Assembly (NCBI GenBank): GCA_016191115.1
Contig: JACPPG010000032.1
Coordinates: 35,280 to 99,279 of the forward strand
Length of the DNA: 64,000 nucleotides
From: Planctomycetia bacterium
Lineage (GTDB): Bacteria; Planctomycetota; Planctomycetia; Pirellulales; JACPPG01
Direction: 5' to 3'
The stretch's first letter is position 1, and the number at the start of each line of letters is the position of its first letter. The notes beneath the pieces are model-generated. The model searched no databases. It was not told the DNA's origin and was given only the letters and a program-made list of their open reading frames with translations. A program made the translations under genes and the position numbers. Positions 29,081 to 39,044 of this stretch are shown here, piece after piece.

Positions 29081-29929
29081 ATGTTTCAGCGAATTACGAA
29101 TGGCTGGCACCTTATGCAGCAGAGCTTCGCGGTTCTGCGGACGGAAAAGAGCCTGCTCGTGTTTCCCTTCGTAAGTGGCTTTGCGTGCCTGCTGGTGCTG
29201 GCCAGCTTCGCGATGCCGCTGTGGCTGTCCGGATCGGTTGAACTACTCGACGAGCATGGCAAGCCGGATGTTGGTCCGTGGGCCTATGTGGTGCTGTTCG
29301 CGTTCTATCTGGCCAATTACTTTGTGATCGTGTTCTTCAACTCGGCCCTGGTCGCCTGCGCGGTGATCCGCTTCCAGGGGGGGGATCCGACTCCGCGCGA
29401 CGGCTTGCAGGTGGCGATGGCGCGGCTGCCGCAGATTTTTGGATGGGCCGTGGTGGCCGCCAGCGTCGGCGTGCTGCTGCGCGTTATCGAATCTCGCTCC
29501 GAGAAGGTCGGCGCGCTGGTGGCCTCACTGGTGGGGATGGCATGGTCGATCGTCACGTTCTTCGTCGTGCCGGTGATCGTGGTCGAAAAAGCCGGACCGA
29601 TTGTTGCCCTGCGGCGCTCGACGGCGATCCTGCGCAAGGCCTGGGGCGAATCGCTGACGGCCAACGTCGGGGTGGGCGTCATCACCTCGCTCTTTTGCAT
29701 TCCAGCGGTACTGGCGATTTTCGCCGGCGCTGCCTTAATTGGCGCCGGTCAGGTTGTCCTAGGCGGAACGTTGATCGGCGCAGCCGTGGTGGCCTTGCTG
29801 GTCATTTCGCTGGTGTCGTCGGCCCTTAGTGCGATTGTGCTGGCGGCCCTCTACCTTTACGGGGTGACCGACAGCGCTCCGGCGGCCTTCGACGCCGCGC
29901 TGCTCCACGGCGCCTTCGCGAAAAAATAG
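29081..29929 (+). CDS. Polytopic membrane protein (DUF6159-like)
   Basis: This 282-residue protein begins MFQRITNGWHLMQQSFAVLR and has about five to six hydrophobic spans, grouped at ~23-55, 70-100, 120-175 and 195-270. The layout resembles DUF6159/glycerophosphoryl-diester-phosphodiesterase-membrane-like proteins with an internal motif GPIVALRRSTAILRKAWGES. No enzyme motif is seen. ATG 29081 is picked because hydrophobic similarity starts there. A longer frame from 28937 is unlikely. The function is unknown. Confidence 0.75.
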   Translation: MFQRITNGWHLMQQSFAVLRTEKSLLVFPFVSGFACLLVLASFAMPLWLSGSVELLDEHGKPDVGPWAYVVLFAFYLANYFVIVFFNSALVACAVIRFQGGDPTPRDGLQVAMARLPQIFGWAVVAASVGVLLRVIESRSEKVGALVASLVGMAWSIVTFFVVPVIVVEKAGPIVALRRSTAILRKAWGESLTANVGVGVITSLFCIPAVLAIFAGAALIGAGQVVLGGTLIGAAVVALLVISLVSSALSAIVLAALYLYGVTDSAPAAFDAALLHGAFAKK

Positions 29930-30173
29930 GCGAGCGGCGGCACGACCCGGCGTTGACTCTCGACACGAGCGAGGCCAGGTCCGACGGCCGCTACCGAGGC
30001 CAGCCACCTGCGCGTCGGACCGCGCCGCTGGCTTGAAAATCGACGGCCACCGCCCCGGACGACGCTCCCGGCCAGCACCATTGCGGCAGGCGATTTGCCT
30101 GGACGCTCGGCGGGCATTCGGCGAAGATGCGCGAGCCGGGCTCGTTCGGCGAAGGACCCGCGAAGGAGGCGAC

Positions 30174-31121
30174 GTGAAGCTGCTAGTCGTTTGGCACGTC
30201 ATCAAAATGGCCGCGCTCGATTGGATGCGCGATCGGGCGCCGCGGATGGGGGCGGCCATCTCATACTACGCCATTTTCTCGATCGCGCCGGTGCTGGTGA
30301 TCGCCATCTCTATTGCCGGGACCGTGTTCGGCGAATCCCAGGCCAAGGGTGAAGTCTTCGCGCAGGTTAATCGGTTCCTGGGCAACGAAGCCGCGGCACG
30401 TGCCGTCGAGGAGCTAGTGAAAAGTGCCGCCCGGCCCCGCTCCGGTAACCTGGCCACCACCTTGTCGATTGTGGCGCTGTGGTTCGGCGCGTCCGGGCTG
30501 TTCACGCAACTCAAAGCGGCTCTCAACGACGTATGGGAAGTCGAGCGCAAGCCACACGCCGGATTGATCGCCATGCTCATCGAGTACGTCTGGTCCGTGG
30601 CCATGGTGCTGGCCGTGGGGCTGCTGTTGCTCTTTTCGCTCGTGGTTAGCTCGGTCATCACGGCCGTCTCGGCCCAGGCCGAGGGGGCGCTGCCGATCCC
30701 CGACAACGCCCTGCAGGCGATCGATTGGGCGATTTCCATCGTCTTTTTGACCGTGCTGTTCGCCGCCATCTTCAAGTTCCTGCCCGACGTGATCATCACC
30801 TGGCGCGACGTGTGGGTGGGGGCCGTCGTCACGTCGGTGTTGTTCACGATGGGCAAGTTTTTGATCGGCTTCTACCTGGCGCGGTCGGCGATCGCCTCGG
30901 CCTACGGGGCGGCGGGGTCGTTCATCCTGCTCTTGGTGTGGACGTACTATTCGACGCAGATTGTGCTTTTTGGCGCGGAGATCACGCAGGCCTACGCGCG
31001 GCAAACGGGGTCGCCCGTTTTCCCGAAGGAACGCGCCCAGTTCGTCGCCAGCGCCGTCAAGCCCGACCGCCAGCCTACCAAACAATCTGGCCGTTCGGCG
31101 CCGAGATCGAAATCGGCGTGA
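30174..31121 (+). CDS. YihY/BrkB-family inner-membrane protein
   Basis: A protein of 315 residues with about six membrane spans. The family start KMAALDWMRDRAPRMGAAIS, YYAIFSIAPVLVIAISIAG, LWFGASGLFTQLKAALNDVW and the C-terminal AYGAAGSFILLLVWTYYSTQ with LFGAEITQAYA are all present. The old name 'ribonuclease BN' is wrong for this family, and its transport or envelope role is unproven. The GTG start at 30174 is set by AAGGAGG at 30163-30169. An AI-2E transporter gene follows 91 bases later. Confidence 0.9.
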   Translation: MKLLVVWHVIKMAALDWMRDRAPRMGAAISYYAIFSIAPVLVIAISIAGTVFGESQAKGEVFAQVNRFLGNEAAARAVEELVKSAARPRSGNLATTLSIVALWFGASGLFTQLKAALNDVWEVERKPHAGLIAMLIEYVWSVAMVLAVGLLLLFSLVVSSVITAVSAQAEGALPIPDNALQAIDWAISIVFLTVLFAAIFKFLPDVIITWRDVWVGAVVTSVLFTMGKFLIGFYLARSAIASAYGAAGSFILLLVWTYYSTQIVLFGAEITQAYARQTGSPVFPKERAQFVASAVKPDRQPTKQSGRSAPRSKSA

Positions 31122-31211
31122 GCTGTGCGGACGCGCGTGCCGCGCGTGCCGATTGCGCTGCCCGCGGTGCAGGGCCAATGGGCTATCATGGCTATGGAGG
31201 TCGAAGGGCCC

Positions 31212-32495
31212 ATGCCGGAAACAGTCGCCACAAACGGACACTGGTGGCCGCCGCGGCGGGTGATCGCCGGCACGCTGGTCGTGTGCGGCGTGTGCGCCGC
31301 GTTCGCGCTTGGCTATCTGGCGCGGCACGTCCTGTTTCTACTGTTCATCGCCATCGTGCTCAGTACGGCGCTGGCGCCGTTGGTGGGATGGGCCGTCCGG
31401 CGCGGGCTGCCGCGCAACATCGCGGTGCCCCTGGTGTACGTGCTGCTGCTGGCGGTGCTCATAACGCCGGCCGCCGTGGGGCTGCCGATGATCGTCGACC
31501 AGGCGCAAGAGGTGCTGCGTTCGCTGCCGGAAAGCTACGAGGATATCCGAGACAGGATTGGCCACCTGTCGCCCGCCATCGCCGCGCGCCTGCCCGAGCA
31601 TCCGCCTTGGATCGAGGAGGAGGACCAGGTCGTCGAGGAGGCCTTGCACACCGCGAGACAGGCGATCACCTATAGCGGCGTGGTCGTTCGCGGCGGTTTC
31701 GCCGTGGCCGTGATCTTGCTGATGAGTTTCTTCTGGACGATTCACGAGGATCACACGATCCGCTCCCTGTTGCTGTTTTTGCCCCGCGACAGAAGGCCAG
31801 AAGCGGGCGAGCTGGTCGGCGACATGCAGGCCAAAGTCGGCGCCTATGTCCGCGGAGAAGGATTGCTGTGCCTGGTCGTGGGCGTGATGTCGCTCGTCGC
31901 CTATTGGATCATTGGCCTGCCGCACGCGCTCGTATTGGCAGTCACCGCCGGCGTTCTCGAGGCCATTCCGGTGTTTGGCCCGGCGCTCGGCGCCATTGCG
32001 CCGATGCTCGTCGCGCTGTCGGTCGACCCGTCGAAGATCGTGTGGGTGCTGGTGGCCGCCATCGTCATTCAGCAAAGCGAGAACTACCTGCTCGTGCCGC
32101 GGATCATGGGCGCCTCGGTCGGCGTCCATCCGATAGTGACGCTGTTGGCCATCGCCGGGTTTGGCGCGCTAGCTGGCGTGCCGGGCGCGGTGCTGGCGAT
32201 CCCCATGGCCGCCATCATTCAGCTTATCCTGGAACGGTTCGTGCTACGTCCCGGGCTGCTCGACCCCGAGCGCCCCGCCGGCCGCGACACAGTCAGTCGG
32301 CTGCGCTTCGAGGCGCAGGAACTGGTGCAACAGGTACGTCTGCAAGTGCGGCACAAGGAAGATCCCACGAGCGGGCGCAATGACCGCATCGAGGAGGCGA
32401 TCGAAGCGATAGCCAGCGAGATCGACGCGGCGCTCGAGCGGCACGACACCGCCGCCACGGCGGCCACGGTTTCGCCGGGGGAGGGCGCGGCATGA
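31212..32495 (+). CDS. AI-2E/PerM family transporter, first of two
   Basis: This 427-residue membrane protein of the AI-2E exporter/PerM family has about eight spans. Typical features are LFIAIVLSTALAPLVGWAVR, a long polar loop at ~95-150, SFFWTIHEDH and AVTAGVLEAIPVFGPALGAI. QQSENYLLVPRIMG marks the conserved C-terminal half. ATG 31212 is chosen because GGAGG stands 11 bases upstream. Substrates of the family are diverse (signals, ions, lipids), so none is claimed. The next gene overlaps its stop codon (ATGA at 32492-32495), showing translational coupling. Confidence 0.88.
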   Translation: MPETVATNGHWWPPRRVIAGTLVVCGVCAAFALGYLARHVLFLLFIAIVLSTALAPLVGWAVRRGLPRNIAVPLVYVLLLAVLITPAAVGLPMIVDQAQEVLRSLPESYEDIRDRIGHLSPAIAARLPEHPPWIEEEDQVVEEALHTARQAITYSGVVVRGGFAVAVILLMSFFWTIHEDHTIRSLLLFLPRDRRPEAGELVGDMQAKVGAYVRGEGLLCLVVGVMSLVAYWIIGLPHALVLAVTAGVLEAIPVFGPALGAIAPMLVALSVDPSKIVWVLVAAIVIQQSENYLLVPRIMGASVGVHPIVTLLAIAGFGALAGVPGAVLAIPMAAIIQLILERFVLRPGLLDPERPAGRDTVSRLRFEAQELVQQVRLQVRHKEDPTSGRNDRIEEAIEAIASEIDAALERHDTAATAATVSPGEGAA

Positions 32496-33703
32496 AACAG
32501 TTGGCACTCACCACCACGATCGTGCTGGCGACTCTGGGCGGGTTGTGGATGTTTTGGGAGCTGCGCACGGCCGTGTTGATCTTTTTCCTGTCGCTGGGCA
32601 CGTCGGCCGCGCTGCGCCCGGCGATCGAGTGGTTGGTCGCCCGGCGCGTGCCCAAGTGGCTGGCCTTGGCCGTGACGTATCTGGCTTGCGTCGTCGCCGT
32701 CGCGGGGCTGATCGTGGCGCTGGTGTTTCCCGTGGCCGCCGACCTGCAGCGCGTCCGCGACGATCTAACGAACGCCTACCGTCACGTGACCGGCTCCTGG
32801 CCCGAGGGGAACGCGCTTGAGCGTGCGGTGGTAAAGCGGTTGCCGTCGCTGGAGGAGCTGCCATCGCTGGCGCTGGGGACCGGCACGGCGACGATCGGAG
32901 CCGTGCTGGGGGCCACGCTCGGCGTCTTCGGAGCGGCCGTGCACGTCGTCATCATTTTTGTGCTGAGCTTGTACTGGAGCATCGATCGCGTGCATTTCGA
33001 GCGGCTGTGGCTGTCGCTTTTGAGCGTCGAAAAGCGCACCCAGGCCCGCGACGTATGGCGCGCCGTCGAGCACGCGATCGGCGCGTACTTGCAACGCGAG
33101 GCGGCGCAAAGCCTGTCGGCCGGCCTCATGCTGGGCGTGGGATTCTGGGCACTGGGGCAGCCCTATGCCGTGTTGTCGGCCGCGATCGGCGCGCTGGCGT
33201 GGCTGATCCCCTACGTGGGCGCGTTTCTGGCGATGCTGTCCGTCATGGCCATCTCACTCCCCAATACGGCGCTTGTCGGAGGGCAGATCGGCACGGTCAA
33301 CATGATCGGCGCGGCGGCCTATACCCTGCTGGTATTGCTGCTGTTGGAATTGTTTGTCGAGCCACGCTTGTTCCACCGGCGAAGGTACAACCCGATCTTG
33401 CTCGTGTTGGTGGCGGTCGGCATGGCGGACTGGATGAGCGTGTTGGGGCTTCTGCTCGCTCCGCCGGTGGCGGCGACGATCCAGATTCTCGGTGGCCAGT
33501 TTCTCCAGCAGCGCGACGCGCCGCCGGCGCGAGCGCTGGACCTCGCGTCCCACGATTTGGCCGGACGCTGGGCGGCGCTGCGGGCAAGGTTGGCCGATCT
33601 GCAGGACCCGCCCGAGGAAATCAAAAGCATGGTCAACCGGCTTGATGCGCTCGTGAATCAAGCGCGTGACGTATTGGCCGAGTCGCCGGCGCAAGAAGCG
33701 TAG
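32492..33703 (+). CDS. AI-2E/PerM family transporter, second of two
   Basis: This protein has 403 residues and the same fold as its upstream neighbour, with LIFFLSLGTSAALRPAIEWL, a polar loop at ~85-125, SLYWSIDRVHFERLWLSLL, GALAWLIPYVGAFLAMLSV and LLLELFVEPRLF. It overlaps the previous gene by 4 bases. The two are diverged paralogues and may form a heteromeric unit. Nothing in the sequence indicates the substrate. Confidence 0.85.
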   Translation: MKQLALTTTIVLATLGGLWMFWELRTAVLIFFLSLGTSAALRPAIEWLVARRVPKWLALAVTYLACVVAVAGLIVALVFPVAADLQRVRDDLTNAYRHVTGSWPEGNALERAVVKRLPSLEELPSLALGTGTATIGAVLGATLGVFGAAVHVVIIFVLSLYWSIDRVHFERLWLSLLSVEKRTQARDVWRAVEHAIGAYLQREAAQSLSAGLMLGVGFWALGQPYAVLSAAIGALAWLIPYVGAFLAMLSVMAISLPNTALVGGQIGTVNMIGAAAYTLLVLLLLELFVEPRLFHRRRYNPILLVLVAVGMADWMSVLGLLLAPPVAATIQILGGQFLQQRDAPPARALDLASHDLAGRWAALRARLADLQDPPEEIKSMVNRLDALVNQARDVLAESPAQEA

Positions 33704-33839
33704 CACGGTTCGTCGCTGCGCAGGTACACTTGGTCGTTCGGCATTGTGGCCTCCGCGAGCGTTCAGGAGATCAGTCCGGCATGGTTGTTGCTCGCCGATC
33801 GCTGGGACGGCGATGTCGTGAGGATGGGATTTCGAGCGT

Positions 33840-35735
33840 ATGAGCCAGTCTTACCAACGTCGGCAGCCGATCGGCGCCGAGCCGCAAGCCGCGGGCGGCG
33901 CGCACTTCCGCGTCTGGGCGCCGCGGCGCCGCCGCGTGGCGGTCGTCGTCGAGCAAGCCGGCGCCGGGTGCGGCGACGCGACGCCTGGCCCGCTTGTCGC
34001 TGAAGAGGGGGGATACTTCTCGGGCCTGGTCCGTGATGCCGGCCCGGGCAGCTTGTATCGATTCCGGCTCGATGATGACGAACTGCTGTATCCCGATCCC
34101 GCGTCGCGCTTCCAGCCCCTGGGATGCCACGGCCCGTCGGAAGTTATCGATCCGACCTCGTACCACTGGCACGATCAACAGTGGACCGGCCGCGAACTCC
34201 GCGGGCAGGTGATCTACGAGATGCACGTCGGCACGTTCACGCCCGAGGGGACGTGGACAGCCGCCATCGCCCGCTTGCCCCTGTTGGTCGAGGTGGGCGT
34301 TACCGTTTTGGAAGTGATGCCGGTCGCGGAGTTTCCCGGTCGTTTCGGGTGGGGCTACGACGGCGTCGACCTGTTCGCGCCGACGCGGCTCTACGGTCGG
34401 CCCGACGACGTGCGGCGGTTTGTCGACGCCGCGCACGGCCACGGCTTGGGCGTCATCCTGGACGTGGTCTACAACCACCTCGGCCCGCGCGGCAACTACA
34501 CCGGCGCGTTTTCCGAACACTACGTTTCGGACAAGCACGGCACGCCGTGGGGATGCGCGATCAATTTCGACGACGAACACTCGTACCCAGTGCGCGAGTT
34601 CTTCACCGCCAATGCCGGCTACTGGATCGACGAGTTCCATTTCGACGGGCTGCGGCTCGATGCGGTGCAGGAGATCTACGACGACTCGTCAGACCACATC
34701 ATGGCGGCGGTGCAGCGGCAGGTTCGCAGCGCGGCACGCGGCCGGCAGACGATCGTCGTCGCGGAAGATGACCGGCAACGGACGTTCCTCGTCAAGCCCG
34801 CGGCGGCTGGCGGCTGCGCGCTGGACGGCGCGTGGAACGACGACTTCCATCACGCGGTTCGCGTCGCCGCGACCGGCCGCAACGAGTTCTACTACGGCGA
34901 CTACGCGGGCACGCCGCAGGAGCTCGTGTCGGCGGTGAAGCACGGCTATCTCTTCCAGGGTCAGTACAACATGCGGCAGAAGGCGCCGCGCGGCACGCCG
35001 ACGTGGGGCATCGACGCGGCCCATTTCGTGATCTTCACGCAGAACCACGACCAGGTCGCCAATTCCGCCCAGGGATTGCGCAGCCGGCAGCTTACCTCGC
35101 CGGGCCGGCACCGTGCGATCACAGCGCTATTGTTGCTTGCGCCGCAGACGCCCATGCTGTTCCAGGGCCAAGAATTCGATAGTTGTTCGCCATTTTTGTT
35201 CTTCGCCGACCACGAGCCGGACCTGGCCGAGCAGGTGCGCGCGGGCCGCCACGAGTGGCTCCGTTGTTTTCCTAGCATCGGCGGCGAACGGGAGCACAGC
35301 CCCAAGCTCCACGATCCGGCCGATGAAGGAACCTTCGAACGCTCGAAGCTCGATTGGGCCGAGCGCGATGCGCACGCGGAAGCGGTGGCGCTTTGCCGGG
35401 ACTTGATCCGCCTGCGCCGCGAGGATCCGATTTTCCGCGCGCAGCGGGCCGACTGGGTCGACGGCGCGGTGCTGGGCGCAGAGGCCTTCGTGTTGCGCTA
35501 CCAAAGCGATACGGGTGATGCACGGCTCGTCGTGGTTAACTTGGGCCGCGACCTGGATGCCGAGCAGGCCGAGCCGCTGCTGGCCGCGCCCGATGGAAAA
35601 GATTGGACGCTCCTGTGGGCCAGCGAAGCGCCCTGCTATGGCGGCTCGGGCGTCGCGCATTTTGATGCCCGCCAATGGCGATTACCCGGCCACGCGACGT
35701 TGGTGCTTGCGCCGTCGCCGGTTGCTAGTCCGTGA
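33840..35735 (+). CDS. treZ: Malto-oligosyltrehalose trehalohydrolase
   Basis: TreZ releases free trehalose from the maltooligosyltrehalose made by TreY. The protein has 631 residues. An N-terminal carbohydrate-binding-like domain (~1-110, GAHFRVWAPRRRRVAVVVE) precedes the GH13 barrel. The barrel shows YEMHVGTFTPEGTW, DVVYNHLGPRGNY, the nucleophile segment FDGLRLDAVQEIYDDS, IVVAEDD and TQNHDQVANSAQG. treY follows 122 bases downstream on the same strand. Confidence 0.95.
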   Translation: MSQSYQRRQPIGAEPQAAGGAHFRVWAPRRRRVAVVVEQAGAGCGDATPGPLVAEEGGYFSGLVRDAGPGSLYRFRLDDDELLYPDPASRFQPLGCHGPSEVIDPTSYHWHDQQWTGRELRGQVIYEMHVGTFTPEGTWTAAIARLPLLVEVGVTVLEVMPVAEFPGRFGWGYDGVDLFAPTRLYGRPDDVRRFVDAAHGHGLGVILDVVYNHLGPRGNYTGAFSEHYVSDKHGTPWGCAINFDDEHSYPVREFFTANAGYWIDEFHFDGLRLDAVQEIYDDSSDHIMAAVQRQVRSAARGRQTIVVAEDDRQRTFLVKPAAAGGCALDGAWNDDFHHAVRVAATGRNEFYYGDYAGTPQELVSAVKHGYLFQGQYNMRQKAPRGTPTWGIDAAHFVIFTQNHDQVANSAQGLRSRQLTSPGRHRAITALLLLAPQTPMLFQGQEFDSCSPFLFFADHEPDLAEQVRAGRHEWLRCFPSIGGEREHSPKLHDPADEGTFERSKLDWAERDAHAEAVALCRDLIRLRREDPIFRAQRADWVDGAVLGAEAFVLRYQSDTGDARLVVVNLGRDLDAEQAEPLLAAPDGKDWTLLWASEAPCYGGSGVAHFDARQWRLPGHATLVLAPSPVASP

Positions 35736-35746
35736 AATGAGATGAG

Positions 35747-35829
35747 AGGGAGGGCGAGGCTCCCGCCGAGCCGCTGCGTCAACGAATAGACAACGAGGAG
35801 AACGGCTCAACGGGAGCTTCGCCCTCCCC
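35747..35829. repeat. Palindromic intergenic repeat, GC-rich family, copy 4
   Basis: AGGGAGGGCGAGGCTCCCGC at the left faces a right arm, GGCTCAACGGGAGCTTCGCC, that has diverged slightly. It fills most of the treZ-treY gap and ends 28 bases before the treY start. It would therefore be inside a shared transcript. Confidence 0.75.
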
Positions 35830-35857
35830 TTCTGTAGAACGCCAAGGTACTTCGCCG

Positions 35858-38800
35858 ATGTCCAAAGCGACTGCCGACACAGTCTGGGACGAGACGCTTG
35901 CCCGGATCGCGCAGGCGCGCGTGCCGGAGGCGACGTACCGCCTGCAGTTCCACCACGGCTTCACGCTGGCCGACGCCACAAAGTGGATCGGCTACCTCGA
36001 CGCGCTGGGCGTGACGGACTGCTATGCGTCGCCCTTGTTGAAAGCGCCGGAAGGAAGCCAAAGCGGCTACGACACGTGCGACCACGCGCGGCTCAACCCG
36101 GAGCTCGGCGGCGAGCCGGCCTTCGACCATTTCGCGGCCGAGTTGCAGACCCGCGGCATGGGACTCCTCTTGGACATCGTGCCCAACCACATGGGCATCG
36201 CCACCAACGACAACCAGTGGTGGATGGATGTCCTGGAGAACGGGCGCAGCTCGATTTACGCGCACTATTTCGATATCGAGTGGCAACCGCTCAAACCGGA
36301 TTTGAGCGAGCGGATCCTTCTGCCGATCCTGGGGGACCAGTTCGGGCGCGTGCTCGAGGCGGGCCAACTACGGCTGGCGTACGAAGACGGCAATTTTTTC
36401 GTGTGGTACTACAAGAGGCGATTTCCCATTGCACCGCGCACGTCACTGGCCGTGCTGGAGCACGGCATCGCCGAGCTACAGCAGCGGGCCGGCGCCGACA
36501 ATCCCAACGTGATGGAGCTGCAAAGCATCATCACGGGTCTGGGGCACCTGCCGGCGCGCACCGAGAGTGATCCCGAAAAGATCGCGGAGCGCTACCGCGA
36601 GCGCGAGGTGCTCAAGCGCCGCTTGAACACGCTCACGTCCGTCTCGCCGGAAATCGCGGCGTACGTCGACGAGAGCGTGACGGCCTTCAACGGCAAGGCG
36701 GAAGACGTGCGCAGCTTCGATCTTTTGGAGCGATTGCTCGACGAGCAGGCGTATCGCCTGGCGTACTGGCGCGTCGCGGCGGACGAGATCAACTACCGCC
36801 GTTTCTTCGACATCAACGAGCTGGCGGCGATCACGCCGGAAAATAGCGACGTCTTCGAGGAAACGCACGACCTGGTGCTGCGGCTGATCGACGCCGGGCA
36901 CGTGACGGGCGTGCGCGTCGATCATCCGGATGGCCTGTTCGATCCACCCGACTATTTCCGCCGCTTGCAGGAGCGCCGGTTCCTTCAGATCGCGTTGCGG
37001 GCCTACGAGCGCCTGCAAGAAAACGGCACCGACGGCGCGGGCGTCCCGGCGGCCGTCGCGGCGCATGCCGGTGACGGCGCCGCGCCGGTCGAGGGCGTGG
37101 CCGTCGCGGCCGCCCCACCGCAGCCCACGTGGGACGCCGTCCTGCCGCTTTTGCGGGCCCGCTATCGGCTGGAGATCGAGCCCACGGCGGCCGTCTGTCC
37201 CTTGTTTGTCGTCGCGGAGAAGATTCTCAGCCGGGGCGAAACGCTGCCGGAGGATTGGCCGGTCCACGGCACGACGGGCTACGACTTCATGAACATGGTC
37301 AACGGACTGTTCGTCGACGCGGCGCAAGAGCGCGCGCTAACGTCGATCTACCGGCGGTTCACCAACGCGCGCGAATCGTTCGCCGAGTTGGCGTATCAGA
37401 CGCGTAAGCTGACGATGCAAGTCTCGATGTCGAGCGAGCTAAGCATGCTGGGGCACCAGTTGGACCGGCTGTCGGAGAAAAACCGCTACTCGCGCGATTT
37501 CACGCTCAATAGCCTGACCGTGGCGCTGCGGGAGATCGTGGCGTGCTTCCCGGTGTACCGCACCTACGTCGACTGCGACTCGCCCACGGCCACGGTGAGC
37601 GACCGCGATCGGCATTTCATCGAGACGGCCGTGGCCCGCGCCCGCCGCCGCAATCCGGCCATCAGCCGGTCGATCTTCGAGTTCATCCGCGACGTGTTGC
37701 TTTTGGTGCCGCTGGAGTCGGGCGCCGAGCAGGCCTCGGCCGAGCAGCGGCATTTCGTCGGCCGCTTTCAGCAGTTCACTTCCCCGGTCATGGCCAAGGG
37801 GATCGAGGACACGGCGTTTTACCGCTACAACCGGCTGGTGTCGCTCAACGAAGTCGGCGGCAGCCCGGAGACGTTCGGCGTGCCCGTCGCGGCATTCCAC
37901 CGCTACAACCAGGATCGGGCGGCGCGCTGGCCGTCGGCGCTATTGGCCACAAGCACGCACGACAGCAAGCGCAGCGAGGACGTCCGCGCGCGGATCGACG
38001 TATTGTCCGAGCTCCCGGACCAGTGGAAGGCGGCGCTGCGCCGCTGGAGCGTGATCAATCGCCGCCGGAAGAGCGAGGTCGACGGCGAGCCGGCCCCCGA
38101 TCGCAACGACGAGTATCTGTTGTACGAGACGCTCGTCGGCGCGTGGCCGCTCGAGGCGACCGACGGCGCCGGCCACGCGGAATCCGTGAGCCGCTTCCGC
38201 GATTACATGATCAAGGCGGTCCGGGAGGCCAAAGCCCACACGAACTGGATCAATCCACACGAGGAGTATGAGGCCGCGGTCATAAAATTCATCGACGCGA
38301 TCCTCGTCGATTCGCCCGGCAACCGGTTCCTCGAGGACTTGCGTCGCTTTGCGCGGCAGACCGCGCACTGGGGCCTGCTGAACGGTCTGGCGCAAACGCT
38401 CTTGAAGCTGACCTGCCCGGGCGTGCCCGATATCTACCAGGGGACAGACCTGTGGGATTTGAGCCTCGTTGACCCGGACAATCGCCGTCCGGTCGATTTC
38501 GTCCGGCGGGCGGCTTTGCTCGATGAGCTGACGCGGCGGTGCAAGGATCTCGGCGACGATTTGCGGCCGCTGGCGCAGGACCTTCTGCAAAACAAGCAAG
38601 ACGGCCGGATCAAGCTGTATGTGCTGTGGCGCGCGTTGCAAGCACGGCGAAGCCATCCGGGGCTGTTCCGCGATGGGGCCTACAAGCCGGTCGAGGTGAC
38701 CGGGGCCCGGCACGAGCACCTTTGCGCCTTTGCACGGTATGCCGCGGATTCCATTTACCTGACAGTCGCCCCACGGCTCTTCACACGGCTTTGCTCGCAG

Positions 38801-39022
38801 GAAACGTTGCCGATCGGCCCGGCCTGGGAAGAGACGGCGCTTGTGCTGCGGTCCGGCGATTTCGACGCCGAACTCGCGCCGGGACGCGCCCGCCGGTGGC
38901 GCAACGTCTTCACAGGCGAACTCGTCGCGGTGCGCGAGGAAGGCGCCGAACCGCGGCTCGCCTTGGCGGAAATCCTGGCCACGTTCCCGGTGGCACTTTT
39001 GGAAGCGCTGCCGGCGGGTTAA
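35858..39022 (+). CDS. treY: Malto-oligosyltrehalose synthase
   Basis: TreY converts the reducing-end alpha-1,4 bond of a glucan chain to the alpha,alpha-1,1 bond of trehalose. It has 1054 residues, longer than many homologues. GH13 motifs include PEATYRLQFHHGFTLADA, DIVPNHMGIATNDNQWW, the acidic segment VRVDHPDGLFDPPDYF, VVAEKILSRGE and TSTHDSKRSEDVRAR, then TCPGVPDIYQGTDLWD. An Ala/Gly/Pro-rich insert at about residues 389-424 lies between the nucleophile and acid/base motifs and accounts for some of the extra length. It belongs with treZ upstream and treX downstream. Confidence 0.95.
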   Translation: MSKATADTVWDETLARIAQARVPEATYRLQFHHGFTLADATKWIGYLDALGVTDCYASPLLKAPEGSQSGYDTCDHARLNPELGGEPAFDHFAAELQTRGMGLLLDIVPNHMGIATNDNQWWMDVLENGRSSIYAHYFDIEWQPLKPDLSERILLPILGDQFGRVLEAGQLRLAYEDGNFFVWYYKRRFPIAPRTSLAVLEHGIAELQQRAGADNPNVMELQSIITGLGHLPARTESDPEKIAERYREREVLKRRLNTLTSVSPEIAAYVDESVTAFNGKAEDVRSFDLLERLLDEQAYRLAYWRVAADEINYRRFFDINELAAITPENSDVFEETHDLVLRLIDAGHVTGVRVDHPDGLFDPPDYFRRLQERRFLQIALRAYERLQENGTDGAGVPAAVAAHAGDGAAPVEGVAVAAAPPQPTWDAVLPLLRARYRLEIEPTAAVCPLFVVAEKILSRGETLPEDWPVHGTTGYDFMNMVNGLFVDAAQERALTSIYRRFTNARESFAELAYQTRKLTMQVSMSSELSMLGHQLDRLSEKNRYSRDFTLNSLTVALREIVACFPVYRTYVDCDSPTATVSDRDRHFIETAVARARRRNPAISRSIFEFIRDVLLLVPLESGAEQASAEQRHFVGRFQQFTSPVMAKGIEDTAFYRYNRLVSLNEVGGSPETFGVPVAAFHRYNQDRAARWPSALLATSTHDSKRSEDVRARIDVLSELPDQWKAALRRWSVINRRRKSEVDGEPAPDRNDEYLLYETLVGAWPLEATDGAGHAESVSRFRDYMIKAVREAKAHTNWINPHEEYEAAVIKFIDAILVDSPGNRFLEDLRRFARQTAHWGLLNGLAQTLLKLTCPGVPDIYQGTDLWDLSLVDPDNRRPVDFVRRAALLDELTRRCKDLGDDLRPLAQDLLQNKQDGRIKLYVLWRALQARRSHPGLFRDGAYKPVEVTGARHEHLCAFARYAADSIYLTVAPRLFTRLCSQETLPIGPAWEETALVLRSGDFDAELAPGRARRWRNVFTGELVAVREEGAEPRLALAEILATFPVALLEALPAG

Positions 39023-39044
39023 AACGAAACCCGGCGGCGCCATC

